Shown: positions 17,132 to 24,990 of the stretch, piece after piece | Layout: each line of letters starts with the position of its first letter | Position numbering within the stretch: the stretch's first letter is position 1 | From: JAENVU01 sp031362155 | GTDB lineage: Bacteria; Actinomycetota; Acidimicrobiia; IMCC26256; JAENVU01 | NCBI GenBank assembly: GCA_031362155.1 | Contig: JANLRZ010000160.1 | Span: forward strand, 1-34,390 | DNA: 34,390 nt | Reading direction: 5' to 3' | Position numbers and translations under genes: made by a program | The notes under the pieces: generated by a model | Database searches by the model: none | What the model saw: the letters and a program-made list of their open reading frames with translations, nothing else | Told to the model about the DNA's origin: nothing

Positions 17132-17583
17132 TCGCCCGCGCCTTTGAAGTCCCACCACTGGATCTCGACCATCATCGGCAGCAGGAACCGAACGTAGATC
17201 GAGGTGATGGCGAGCATCCCGTGATCGTCGGTCTTCTTGTCGACGATGTCCACGCGCTCGTCGCGAGCTTGCCAGGCCTTGGCTTTGGCGAGCACGTCGT
17301 CGAGTTCGGCCTCGGTGCCGACGCTCAGTCCGTAGTGGTCGAGCCGCGGACACGTCATCGGTGCGTCGTCCGCGATCAGGAACACGAACTGCTCCATGGC
17401 GTGGACGCCGAAGATCAGTCGAGCGCCGTCGATCGTCTCGGTCGGGAGTTCGTTCCAACCGAACACGTCGCCATAGAACGCAGTCAGCTCCGCGCGACCG
17501 GCCGGCTCCAAGAGCGTGGACGGGACGCTCATCGCGACATGGTTGAAGCGCGGTGGGCGCAGTTCGGAACTCGTCATGGTCAT
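17128..17583 (-). CDS. VOC (glyoxalase/dioxygenase-fold) family protein
   Basis: A 151-residue vicinal-oxygen-chelate protein. FNHVAMSV near residues 13-20 and LDHYGLSVG in the second half give the two expected metal-binding histidines, and MVEIQWWDF near the C terminus offers the glutamate. AFYGDVFGW matches the helix after the first strand. The ATG at 17583 overlaps the alcohol dehydrogenase stop (ATGA), but a second ATG at 17577 (MTSSELRP) lies eight bases after a GGAGG and may be the better-spaced start. Members include glyoxalases, extradiol dioxygenases and epimerases; nothing here picks one. Operon placement suggests it converts an intermediate between the alcohol dehydrogenase and the F420-type enzyme. 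Confidence 0.82.
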   Translation of the reverse strand: MTMTSSELRPPRFNHVAMSVPSTLLEPAGRAELTAFYGDVFGWNELPTETIDGARLIFGVHAMEQFVFLIADDAPMTCPRLDHYGLSVGTEAELDDVLAKAKAWQARDERVDIVDKKTDDHGMLAITSIYVRFLLPMMVEIQWWDFKGAGE

Positions 17584-18623
17584 TCCCTCCCTCGGGCCGG
17601 CGCCACCACGACCTTGGCCGGAACCTCACCCGCGCCCAGGCGGCCGATGGCGTCGCGCAACTCGTGCAACCCGACGTCGTCCGGTTCGATCAGCACGTCG
17701 GTGGGAAAGGTCGGCGACGCGAGCATCGCGAGCGCGTCGTCGAATCCGCCGTCGTCGTAGCAGAACGCACCCGTAATGTTGAGTTCGTTCAGGAGAATGC
17801 GATTGGGGTCGAAGCGCGGCGCCTTGATACCGGCACCCACCAGCACCAGACGACCCATCCGGGCGAGCTGCCCCAGGCACTGCTCCATCGCGACGGCGTG
17901 ACCCGAGCACTCGAGGGCGACGTGGAAAGGTTCGTCGGTGATGGCATCGGGCATCGAGGGAGCGACCAACGATTCGGGTTCGACGACCGTCGCGCCCAGG
18001 CGGGCGCACAATTCCCGCCGCACTGCTGACGGCTCACTCACAACGACGTCGGTCACCCCGCGATGGATGAGCGCGGCGGCACTCAGCGCGCCGATCGGAC
18101 CGCCACCGGTGATGAGTACCCGTTCGCCGGGCTGTACGTCGGCCCGGCTCAGTCCGTGGAGCGCCACCGCGAGTGGCTCCGTGAGCGCGGCCTCCCTGAG
18201 GCTCAGACCATCGGGGAGTCGCAGCAGCTCCGCCTCGGGGACGCGCATGTAATCGGCGAACGCACCCTGCCACTCTCCACCGGCGCCGACCTCCGAACGT
18301 CCGGTACAGAGATTCGGGCGACCGGCGCGGCAGTACTCGCAGTTGCCACACCGCGCCGACGGTCCGCCGACCACCGAGTCTCCGACCACCCAGGCGGTCA
18401 CCGCCTCGCCGACCTGCACCACCGTGCCGCTGAACTCGTGGCCGTGCACGCGGTTCGGTGCCGACCAGCCCTCCAGGACGAAGTGGATATCGGAGCCGCA
18501 CACGCCGCAGTGGCTGATTTCCAGTAGGACGTCGTGAGCGCCGACCGTCGGGACCGGGTACTCCTCGACCTCGATCGTCTGGTGACCTTTGTAGACCGCA
18601 GCTCGCATCCGCTCAGGAATCAT
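17580..18623 (-). CDS. Zinc-binding medium-chain alcohol/polyol dehydrogenase
   Basis: A 347-residue MDR-type dehydrogenase. The catalytic zinc site is CGVCGSDIH (Cys42) with GHEFSG (His62-Glu63). The structural zinc is bound by CGNCEYCRAGRPNLC (Cys92, 95, 98, 106). A Rossmann segment ITGGGPIGALSAAAL follows the linker, and VECSGH-like VALECSGH comes later. The family oxidises alcohols, sugars or threonine with NAD(P). ATG 18623 is preferred: it lies six bases after a CACGCT -10 that has TTGACG 17 bases further up, giving a nearly leaderless start. ATG 18608 (MRAAVYKG), the more usual family start, is the alternative. It is the first gene of an operon with the VOC and LLM genes, and an inverted repeat overlapping its -35 implies regulation. 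Confidence 0.88.
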   Translation of the reverse strand: MIPERMRAAVYKGHQTIEVEEYPVPTVGAHDVLLEISHCGVCGSDIHFVLEGWSAPNRVHGHEFSGTVVQVGEAVTAWVVGDSVVGGPSARCGNCEYCRAGRPNLCTGRSEVGAGGEWQGAFADYMRVPEAELLRLPDGLSLREAALTEPLAVALHGLSRADVQPGERVLITGGGPIGALSAAALIHRGVTDVVVSEPSAVRRELCARLGATVVEPESLVAPSMPDAITDEPFHVALECSGHAVAMEQCLGQLARMGRLVLVGAGIKAPRFDPNRILLNELNITGAFCYDDGGFDDALAMLASPTFPTDVLIEPDDVGLHELRDAIGRLGAGEVPAKVVVAPARGRE

Positions 18624-18629
18624 GGGCTC

Positions 18630-18658
18630 AGCGTGTCCCACCCTGACACCGACGTCAA
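18630..18658 (-). promoter_or_regulatory. Promoter of the alcohol dehydrogenase-VOC-LLM operon
   Basis: Minus-strand TTGACG (18653-18658), a 17-base spacer, and CACGCT (18630-18635), six bases before ATG 18623. This is the best-formed promoter in the window. The -35 is half of the TGAC-N6-GTCA inverted repeat, so a bound repressor would cover it. Confidence 0.6.
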
Positions 18659-18659
18659 C
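18643..18659. promoter_or_regulatory. Candidate operator, copy 1 of a TGACAC-N4-CGTCA inverted repeat
   Basis: CCTGACACCGACGTCAAC: arms TGAC and GTCA with a 6-base spacer. The same spacing and flanks recur at 29052-29069 and 34365-34380, each in front of acyl-CoA or oxidoreductase genes. The size suits a TetR-family dimer, but no such regulator lies in the window. Confidence 0.5.
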
Positions 18660-18664
18660 TCTCC

Positions 18665-18727
18665 CCCCTCGCAACGTTTGGCATCTGGTGATCGCCCCAG
18701 GACCACCATCCGCCAAACGCCGAGGGG
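18665..18727 (-). terminator. Strong hairpin after trmO, terminator-like without a T-run
   Basis: The outer arms CCCCTCG (18665-18671) and CGAGGGG (18721-18727) pair perfectly. The inner arms CGTTTGGC (18675-18682) and GCCAAACG (18712-18719) also pair perfectly, with only a small internal bulge. A further TGGTG/CACCA pair closes the loop. It starts five bases past the TrmO stop and ends just before the next promoter. No U-tract follows, so termination is inferred. Confidence 0.5.
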
Positions 18728-18732
18728 TGGGG

Positions 18733-19197
18733 TCACCAGTAGCCCTGCATGAGTTCCTCGGCCCAGGGTGGTTGGTGCACGGGGCCGCGAGGGCCGAACC
18801 CTGGCAGGTAAGGCTTGAGGTCGAGCACCGGCGTGCGGTCGACGGCATCCAGACCCCGTACCTCGACGAATCGACCGTCGGTTCCCACCAGGTCGCACAC
18901 CGTCGAACCGATTCGGTTCGGCCGGTCCTTGGCTCGTTGGGCGAAAATCCCGACCAGCGGCCAGTCGTCGCGGCCGCGCGGGTGGCGGGCTCCGGTGCAG
19001 ACCCCCGCGGGATCCACCTGGTCGAAGAGGAACAGCACCTCAACATGCGAGAACGCGTCGAGACCCGCAACCGCATCGGCACGGAACTGGTCGGCATCGA
19101 GTTCGATGCGGGCCGTGACTCCACCCCATGCATCGTCTTCGACGGCTGCGCGTCCACCGCGTACCCAACCGATCGGTCGCATTTCGACGTTCGTCAT
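18733..19197 (-). CDS. TrmO-like tRNA t6A37 N6-methyltransferase (TsaA/UPF0066 fold)
   Basis: A 154-residue protein with the TrmO/TsaA beta-barrel signature: RPIGWVRGG at the N terminus, ARIELDADQF, FSHVEVLFLFDQV, and GIFAQRAKDRPNRIGSTVCDLVG, where the RPN-IG motif is the family hallmark. VLDLKPYLPGF closes the domain. TrmO enzymes use S-adenosylmethionine to methylate threonylcarbamoyladenosine at tRNA position 37. The E. coli protein has an extra C-terminal domain absent here; short versions are common. ATG 19197 shares one base with the upstream stop (TGATG), so it is translationally coupled to the unrecognised 262-residue protein. A longer frame to 19503 is rejected. A hairpin follows the stop. 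Confidence 0.85.
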   Translation of the reverse strand: MTNVEMRPIGWVRGGRAAVEDDAWGGVTARIELDADQFRADAVAGLDAFSHVEVLFLFDQVDPAGVCTGARHPRGRDDWPLVGIFAQRAKDRPNRIGSTVCDLVGTDGRFVEVRGLDAVDRTPVLDLKPYLPGFGPRGPVHQPPWAEELMQGYW

Positions 19198-19985
19198 CAC
19201 GCACCCTCGACGGTCGCGGCGGCGTCCCGCTCGACCTCGGCCCAGAGTTCTTCGCGCTCGGCCGCGGCCAGATCGACCAACGTGCGGCCAGGGAACCGGT
19301 CGAGCCGGCGGTCCCGCAACGCGTCGGCGCGATCGATGATCCCGGCGTCGAACCTGAGGTTGGCGGTCTCGGGCGCGGTGAACCCGGTGCCATCGAGGCT
19401 CTCCCACGAGAACGATCCGAACTCGCCGGTCGCTCGCGCGTAGCCGCGCAGGACCGGTGGCGGCGCGCACACGGTGACGAGACCCGCCTCTCGTTTCACC
19501 CACTCATCCCATCCGGCCGAGGTCCACGCGATCGCGTCGTCTTCCCCCGCTTCACGGGTCACGAAGGCGTCAGGATCCGCGAGCGCGCGGTCCAGTCCGG
19601 CCGTCCGCAACTTGACGGTGCCTTCACTCGGTCCGTCGAGCGGCAGCCGAGTCCGCAGTTCGTCGAGCATGGCGGCTGGGAGCGCGCCGAGCGCGGAGTT
19701 CGCGACGACCACCGGACGCGAGGTGTCACCGGTTTCGGGGTTCGGCACCATCAGCGACCGGTCGAACAGGAATACGGTCCGCTCGTGGTGCTGGTAGGCC
19801 ATCGCCCAGAGACCCTGCGCCAAGACTTCGAGGCTGTGGGCGTTGGCGCAGAGATAGACGTGTTCGTCGACTACCCCCGTCGCCAACCGAACCACCTCGT
19901 GCGGACGGGGTGAGAAGATCGTCCAGTTCGCCCCGTCGAGGTACAACGAACGGCGGTGGACGCGGAGCGACGAGCCAGACTGCAT
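19197..19985 (-). CDS. Hypothetical protein coupled to TrmO
   Basis: I do not recognise this 262-residue protein. It is soluble, with no signal peptide, no membrane segment and no cysteine cluster. The central part (HHERTVFLFDRSLMVPN, PVVVANSALGALPAAMLDEL) looks like alternating strands and helices, and the C-terminal 60 residues are charged and helical. ATG 19985 (MQSGSSLRVH) is chosen because the longer frame to 20228 runs into the acetyltransferase gene; the ribosome site is weak. It lies 17 bases after the acetyltransferase and shares a base with trmO, so it belongs to the same transcript as typA, the acetyltransferase and trmO. A translation or tRNA related role is only a guess from context. 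Confidence 0.65.
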   Translation of the reverse strand: MQSGSSLRVHRRSLYLDGANWTIFSPRPHEVVRLATGVVDEHVYLCANAHSLEVLAQGLWAMAYQHHERTVFLFDRSLMVPNPETGDTSRPVVVANSALGALPAAMLDELRTRLPLDGPSEGTVKLRTAGLDRALADPDAFVTREAGEDDAIAWTSAGWDEWVKREAGLVTVCAPPPVLRGYARATGEFGSFSWESLDGTGFTAPETANLRFDAGIIDRADALRDRRLDRFPGRTLVDLAAAEREELWAEVERDAAATVEGA

Positions 19986-20002
19986 CGGCCCAGGATGACA
20001 GA

Positions 20003-20422
20003 TCAGTCGGGACGATCTCCGCGGCGGCTCCAGATGACCTCGTCCCCATCGATCGCCACCGGGTCGAATCCGAGCCGGCCGAACAGGCGCTGGCCCCGTT
20101 CGTGTTCCTGATGGATCACGGCGATGACCCGTACGAAACCGAGTTCGCCCACCAGGTGCTCGACGAGGGCTGCGAGCGCCTCGGTCGCGTACCCCCGGCC
20201 GTGGAACGCCGTCCCGAGGGAGACCCACAACTCGGCCGTCGGCTCGTCGGTCTCGATCCGAACGCGAACATCGCCGACCGTGTCGAGTGGGTCCCGTCGC
20301 TCGATCGCGAGGCGCGTGGTTGCGCCGCGCCCGAAACGCGGTGGCGCCGCGCCATCAGTCGGCGGTTGGTGAATCCGGAGGCGCTCGGTCGTCCACGACC
20401 ACTCGAGCGACTCCCCGTTCAC
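20003..20422 (-). CDS. Short GNAT-family N-acetyltransferase
   Basis: A 139-residue protein of the GNAT fold. WTTERLRIH at the N terminus resembles the RimJ/RimL group. RIETDEPTAELWVSLGTAFHGRGYATEAL provides the strand plus the R/Q-x-x-G-x-G/A-type acetyl-CoA motif (HGRGYATEA), and GFVRVIAVIHQEHERGQRLFGRLGF gives the last strand-helix pair. The part that normally carries the first two helices is very short, so the protein is about 30-40 residues smaller than usual for RimJ-like enzymes; the substrate-binding lid may be missing. It starts six bases after the typA stop and probably shares its transcript. Substrate unknown: a protein N terminus or a small amine. Confidence 0.75.
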   Translation of the reverse strand: MNGESLEWSWTTERLRIHQPPTDGAAPPRFGRGATTRLAIERRDPLDTVGDVRVRIETDEPTAELWVSLGTAFHGRGYATEALAALVEHLVGELGFVRVIAVIHQEHERGQRLFGRLGFDPVAIDGDEVIWSRRGDRPD

Positions 20423-20428
20423 GACGAA

Positions 20429-22273
20429 CTACGCGGAGCGCGGCGGCTTCTTCGAGTTGCGCATCCGGCCGCGTTGGGACGCGTCGAGGATGACTTTGCG
20501 CAACCGCACACTGTTCGGTGTCACTTCGACGCACTCGTCGTCGGCGACGAACTCCAGCGCCTGCTCCAACGACATCTGCCGGGCGGGGGTCAGCCGAACG
20601 GTGTCGTCCGAGCCCGATGCACGCATGTTCGTGAGCTTCTTTTCACGCGTCGGGTTGACGTCCATCTCTTCCGAACGCGATGACTCACCAACGATCATCC
20701 CTTCGTAGACCTCGACGCCCGGACCGACGAGCATCTCGCCCCGCTCCTGAAGGCTGAAGAGCGAATACGCCATCGTCACGCCCCGACGGTCAGCAACCAT
20801 CGAACCGTTCGGACGGCCCCGCAAGTCTCCGAACCAGGGCGCGTACCCGTCGAACACATGGTGCAGAATCCCGGTGCCGCGGGTCTCGGTCATGAACTCG
20901 GTACGGAAGCCGACGAGGCCACGAGCCGGAACGAGGTATTCCAACCGGACCCAACCGGTGCCGTGGTTGATCATCTGTTCCATGCGCCCCTTGCGGACCG
21001 CCAACAACTGGGTCACGGCACCGAGGAACTCCTCGGGGACGTCAACCGACGCCCGTTCGACCGGCTCGTGCAGCTTGCCGTCGATCTCGCGCGTGACGAC
21101 CTGGGGCTTGCCCACCGTCAGCTCGAAGCCTTCCCGGCGCATCTGCTCCACCAACACTGCGAGCTGGAGTTCACCCCGGCCCTGCACTTCCCACGCATCG
21201 GGACGCTCGGTCGGGACGACCCGGATGGCAACGTTACCGACGAGTTCGGCATCGAGTCGGTTTTTCAGCAACCGCGCCGTGAGCTTGGAACCATCGTTGC
21301 CGGCGACCGGGGAGGTGTTGATCCCGATGGTCATGGCCAGGCTCGGCTCGTCGATCGTCATGACCGGGAGGGGTACCGGGTTCTCGGCGTCGGCGAGGGT
21401 CTCGCCGATCGTGACGTCGGGCAGACCGGCAATCGCGATGATCTCGCCGGGTCCGGCGTCGACGGCGTCGAGTCGTTCGAGCGACTCGGTCACGTACAAC
21501 TCCGTGATCCGGACCCGCTCGATGGAGCCGTCGACTCGGCACCACGCGACGTTCTGGCCCTTCGCGATCGTGCCCTCCTGCACCCGACACAGCGCGAGCC
21601 GGCCGACGTACGGAGAGGCATCGAGGTTGGTCACCAACGCCTGCAACGGAGCGCCTTCCGTATAGGTCGGCGCGGGAATGCGGTCGAGCAGGAGTTCGAA
21701 CAGCGGCTTGAGATCGCTGCCTTCCACCTCGACGTCCATGCTCGCCCACCCGGCGCGGGCGTTGGTGTAGACGATCGGGAAGTCGATCTGCTCCTCGTTC
21801 GCGTCGAGATCGAGGAACAACTCGTAGACCTCATCGACGACCTCGCTGATGCGCGCGTCGGGGCGATCAACCTTGTTGATCACGAGGATGACGGGCAGGT
21901 TCGACTCGAGTGCCTTGCGCAACACGAACCGAGTCTGGGGGAGCGGGCCTTCGCTCGCATCCACAAGGAGGAGCACACCGTCGACCATGGTCAAACCTCG
22001 CTCGACCTCACCGCCGAAGTCCGCGTGGCCCGGCGTGTCGATGATGTTGATCTTCACTCCGCCGTAGCGAACCGCGGCGTTCTTCGCGAGGATGGTGATG
22101 CCCTTCTCGCGTTCGAGGTCGTTCGAGTCCATGACTCGGTCGTTGACATCTTGGTTGGCCCGGAACACACCGGTCTGCCACAACATGGCGTCGACCAACG
22201 TGGTCTTGCCGTGGTCAACGTGAGCGATGATGGCGACGTTGCGCAGATCATCGCGACGGGCGCGCGCGGACAT
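20429..22273 (-). CDS. typA: Ribosome-associated GTPase TypA/BipA
   Basis: A 614-residue translational GTPase of standard length. It has G1 AHVDHGKTT (residues 17-25), the switch I region EREKGITI, G3 DTPGHADF, G4 NKVD, then an EF-Tu-like domain 2, EF-G-like domains III and V (GRGELQLAVLVEQMRREGFEL), and the BipA-specific C-terminal domain (RGTGILHHVFDGYAPW, MSLEQALEFVADDE). It binds the 70S ribosome near the EF-G site and aids ribosome assembly and stress or cold adaptation. ATG 22273 follows a GGAG with about ten bases spacing; the frame extension to 22846 overlaps the divergent amidohydrolase and is rejected. A TACACT box lies at 22306-22311. Downstream genes follow closely on the same strand. 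Confidence 0.96.
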   Translation of the reverse strand: MSARARRDDLRNVAIIAHVDHGKTTLVDAMLWQTGVFRANQDVNDRVMDSNDLEREKGITILAKNAAVRYGGVKINIIDTPGHADFGGEVERGLTMVDGVLLLVDASEGPLPQTRFVLRKALESNLPVILVINKVDRPDARISEVVDEVYELFLDLDANEEQIDFPIVYTNARAGWASMDVEVEGSDLKPLFELLLDRIPAPTYTEGAPLQALVTNLDASPYVGRLALCRVQEGTIAKGQNVAWCRVDGSIERVRITELYVTESLERLDAVDAGPGEIIAIAGLPDVTIGETLADAENPVPLPVMTIDEPSLAMTIGINTSPVAGNDGSKLTARLLKNRLDAELVGNVAIRVVPTERPDAWEVQGRGELQLAVLVEQMRREGFELTVGKPQVVTREIDGKLHEPVERASVDVPEEFLGAVTQLLAVRKGRMEQMINHGTGWVRLEYLVPARGLVGFRTEFMTETRGTGILHHVFDGYAPWFGDLRGRPNGSMVADRRGVTMAYSLFSLQERGEMLVGPGVEVYEGMIVGESSRSEEMDVNPTREKKLTNMRASGSDDTVRLTPARQMSLEQALEFVADDECVEVTPNSVRLRKVILDASQRGRMRNSKKPPRSA

Positions 22274-22303
22274 ACAAGAAATCTCCGTGAAAGGGGGGAA
22301 GAA

Positions 22304-22315
22304 CCAGTGTACTGG
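22304..22315 (-). promoter_or_regulatory. -10-like TACACT inside a small palindrome upstream of typA
   Basis: On the minus strand TACACT (22311-22306) would start transcription about 26 bases before the typA ATG. It lies within CCAGT-GT-ACTGG, a 5+5 inverted repeat. No good -35 is visible at 16-18 bases. Confidence 0.35.
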
Positions 22316-22331
22316 CCGCCTGAGGGTGCCT

Positions 22332-22345
22332 CGGACTCGCGTCCG
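22332..22345. promoter_or_regulatory. Inverted repeat in the typA/amidohydrolase divergent gap
   Basis: CGGAC-TCGC-GTCCG, 5-base perfect arms with a 4-base loop, next to a smaller GAGG-GTG-CCTC. It lies just upstream of a TAACGT box (22358-22363) that could serve the amidohydrolase. It could be an operator or simple GC-rich chance pairing. Confidence 0.25.
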
Positions 22346-22390
22346 ACGATGAACGCATAACGTGCGGAGATCTGTCACCGAGGAGGGCAC

Positions 22391-24064
22391 ATGGGCGCTG
22401 ATCTCGTGATTCGTGGGGGAACCGTCGTCGATGGCACGGGCGGCCCCGGGTACGCGGCCGACGTGGCGGTGACCGACGGCCTCATCAGCGAGATCGGCAC
22501 TGGTCTCAGTGGCAATCGCGTGCTCGATGCCGACGGCCACGCCGTGACGCCCGGTTTCGTCGACATCCACTCGCACTACGACGCCCAAGTGTTCTGGGAC
22601 CCGGCCCTCACCCCGTCGAGCTTCCACGGTGTGACCACCGTCATTGCCGGCAACTGCGGCTTTTCCATCGCGCCGTGCCGACCCGAGCACCGCGACCTCC
22701 TGGCCCGCACGTTGCAACACGTCGAGGACATGGACCTCGACACGCTCGCGGCCGGGATTCCCTGGGACTTCGAGTCCTTCCCCGAGTACATGGATTCCGT
22801 GGCTCACCACGGCAGCGCGCTGAACTATGGGGTCTACATCGGTCACACGGCATTACGGATCTTCGTGATGGGCGAGGCCGGCTACGACCGTGACCCCACG
22901 CCCGACGAACTCCGCCAGATGCAGGCGCTCGTGTACGAAGCGATGCAGGCCGGTGCGATGGGTTTCGCCACGAGTTCCTCCCCCACCCACAACGGCGACG
23001 GAGGACGACCGGTCCCGAGTCGGCGCGCCGACCTCGCCGAGGTCGAGGCCCTCCTGGCGCCGCTGCACGACCTGGGCAAGGGAGTCGCGGCCCTGCTGCC
23101 CGGCGAGCGAATCCAACACGCCGACGTCTACGGCTTGCAGGCGCGTATCGGCCGACCCCTCACCTGGACGGCACTCCTCACGGTCAAGGGGTACCCCTGG
23201 CACGAGAAGATCATCGAGGACAACAACGCGGCGCGGGCGGCGGGCGGCCAGGTCTGGCCGCAGATCTCGGTGCGCGTGCTCGCGTTCCAGATGAACCTGC
23301 GCGAACCCTTCACGTTCAATCAGGCGCCCGCATTCGCCGCACTCATGAACGCCGGCGACGAAGCTCGCATCGACGCCTACCGCGATCCTGCTTGGCGCCG
23401 GACGGCGCTGGAGGATCTCGACACCAAGACGATGATCCGCCCCAACTGGCCGTCGATCGAAGTCGCAGAGTCCGAGGCGCATCCCGATCTGATCGGACGC
23501 CGAGTGGTCGACCTCGCGAAGGATCGTGCCTGCACGCCGCTCGATGTCATGCTCGAGCTCGCGCTCACCGAGCACCTCGACACCCGGTTCCGCTCGGTGT
23601 TGGCCAACAACGATCCCGACGCGATCGCGTGGCTGCTCCAGCAGGAGGGGTGTTTGCTCGGTCTCGCCGATTCCGGCGCCCATGTGAGCCAACTCTGCGA
23701 CGCCTGCCTGCCCACCGACCTGCTCGGCAACTGGGTGCGCGAGAAGGACGTCATCTCCCTCGAACGGGCCGTCCACAAGCTCACCGCGGAACCGGCCGGG
23801 GTCTACGGCCTCGACTCCCCTGCCGGAGGACGCGGCCGCCTCGCCGTGGGCATGGCCGCCGACATCACCGTGTTCGATCCGGCCACCGTCGCGCCCGGCC
23901 CGTTGCGACGCATCCGCGACTTCCCCGCCAACGGTGAACGACTCACCGCCGATCAACCCGTCGGCATGACCCATACCGTCGTCAACGGCGTTCCGATTCG
24001 AGTCGACGGCGCGCCGAGCGCCGACGGCCTGGCCGATCGACCCGGGGTCGTGCTGCGCAGCTGA
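22391..24064 (+). CDS. N-acyl-D-amino-acid deacylase-type amidohydrolase
   Basis: A 557-residue amidohydrolase-superfamily enzyme of the D-aminoacylase subgroup. An N-terminal barrel strand, DLVIRGGTVVDGTGGPG, is followed by FVDIHSHYDAQVFWDP with the metal-binding HxH (His60, His62) and the GNCGFSIAP segment whose cysteine (Cys89) sits at the metal centre in this family. LLGLADSGAHVSQLCD holds the expected catalytic aspartate, and GRLAVGMAADITVFDP closes the beta-sandwich. These enzymes hydrolyse N-acyl-D-amino acids or related cyclic amides; actinomycete relatives of this length are numerous and mostly uncharacterised. AGGAGG four bases before ATG 22391 fixes the start. It is divergent from typA and probably transcribed alone. 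Confidence 0.87.
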   Translation: MGADLVIRGGTVVDGTGGPGYAADVAVTDGLISEIGTGLSGNRVLDADGHAVTPGFVDIHSHYDAQVFWDPALTPSSFHGVTTVIAGNCGFSIAPCRPEHRDLLARTLQHVEDMDLDTLAAGIPWDFESFPEYMDSVAHHGSALNYGVYIGHTALRIFVMGEAGYDRDPTPDELRQMQALVYEAMQAGAMGFATSSSPTHNGDGGRPVPSRRADLAEVEALLAPLHDLGKGVAALLPGERIQHADVYGLQARIGRPLTWTALLTVKGYPWHEKIIEDNNAARAAGGQVWPQISVRVLAFQMNLREPFTFNQAPAFAALMNAGDEARIDAYRDPAWRRTALEDLDTKTMIRPNWPSIEVAESEAHPDLIGRRVVDLAKDRACTPLDVMLELALTEHLDTRFRSVLANNDPDAIAWLLQQEGCLLGLADSGAHVSQLCDACLPTDLLGNWVREKDVISLERAVHKLTAEPAGVYGLDSPAGGRGRLAVGMAADITVFDPATVAPGPLRRIRDFPANGERLTADQPVGMTHTVVNGVPIRVDGAPSADGLADRPGVVLRS

Positions 24065-24073
24065 ACCAGACCG

Positions 24074-24889
24074 TCACTCGACGGCACTGAGGCGCAGCGC
24101 GGAGTCGTCCCCCGGCACCGGCATATGGACGATCACCCGGATTCCCGGAGCCGCGGCCGACACGAACTGCTCACTCTCGAAGGCCAACCGGCCCGCCTGG
24201 GCGTGATTGAACACCCTCCGATGCGTCTCGAAGCGGGCGACGTCGTGCCGCGGCCACCACTCCCGGAACTCGTCACTCACTGAGCGGAGCCGGTTCACCA
24301 GGTCGGCCACTGTGGCGTCCTCACCCCGAGGAGTCACTTCGGCCCGGAACTGCGACAACGTCTGACGGGCTTCGGATTCCCACTCGCCGTTCAACGCCCG
24401 GGCGGGCGCGTTCCCGAACATCAACCACACGAGGTTCCGCTCCGGCCCGGGGAGGTGTCGGATCTCCGGGAACAGGCGCGCGAACGGGTCGTTCCACGCC
24501 AGGATGTCCCACGTCGGGCCGAGCGCGTAGGCCGGCGCGGGCTCGACCATCGCCATCAACGTGAGCACCCCCGGCGGACACTGCTGGGGATCGTCGAGCG
24601 GTCCGGGGACCTCCGGGTGGCCGGCCAGGTCTCGGAGATACCGGCGCTCGACCGGATCGAGTTGCAGGGTCCGCGCCAATGCATCGAGCACGTCGACCGA
24701 GACGTTGATCGATCGGCCCTGCTCCAGCCACGTGTACCAACTCACCGACACCCCGGCGAGGAGCGCCACCTCCTCCCGACGCAGGCCCGGGGTCCGGCGC
24801 CGCGCTCCCGGCGCGTAGCCGACGGATTCGGGAGTGACTGCGGCCCGACGCGCCCGGAGGAACGCAGCAAGGTCGGCTCGGGGACTCAT
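24074..24889 (-). CDS. XRE-family regulator with MmyB-like ligand-binding domain
   Basis: A 271-residue transcription factor. The N-terminal helix-turn-helix region (about residues 5-85) contains RRTPGLRREEVALLAGVSVSWYTWLEQGR, the standard opening of this actinomycete family, then the MmyB-like domain with PAYALGPTWDILAWND, NLVWLMF and a C-terminal PGIRVIVHMPVPGDDSALRL strand region. The C-terminal domain is a PAS-like fold thought to bind a fatty acid or similar ligand. The start is ATG 24889 (MSPRADLA); a TTG at 24904 would add five residues. It is divergent from the aminotransferase at 24991 with about 100 bases between, so it may regulate that gene and itself, as is usual for this family. 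Confidence 0.9.
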   Translation of the reverse strand: MSPRADLAAFLRARRAAVTPESVGYAPGARRRTPGLRREEVALLAGVSVSWYTWLEQGRSINVSVDVLDALARTLQLDPVERRYLRDLAGHPEVPGPLDDPQQCPPGVLTLMAMVEPAPAYALGPTWDILAWNDPFARLFPEIRHLPGPERNLVWLMFGNAPARALNGEWESEARQTLSQFRAEVTPRGEDATVADLVNRLRSVSDEFREWWPRHDVARFETHRRVFNHAQAGRLAFESEQFVSAAAPGIRVIVHMPVPGDDSALRLSAVE

Positions 24890-24990
24890 GGCTCCATTGT
24901 GCAACGCGCTCGCGTCACCGTGGGTGGGATTCCTGGTCCCCCCTTCGACGCACCCTTCCGTTGGGCCTCGCGACCCGGTTCACTACCAGG

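Noticed and set aside
20858..22360. A 500-codon plus-strand frame opposite typA
   Set aside because: Shadow of a highly conserved GTPase gene.
24890..24990. Operator or promoter between the MmyB-type regulator and the aminotransferase
   Set aside because: I found no clear inverted repeat and no TANNNT box at a useful distance, so none is listed.
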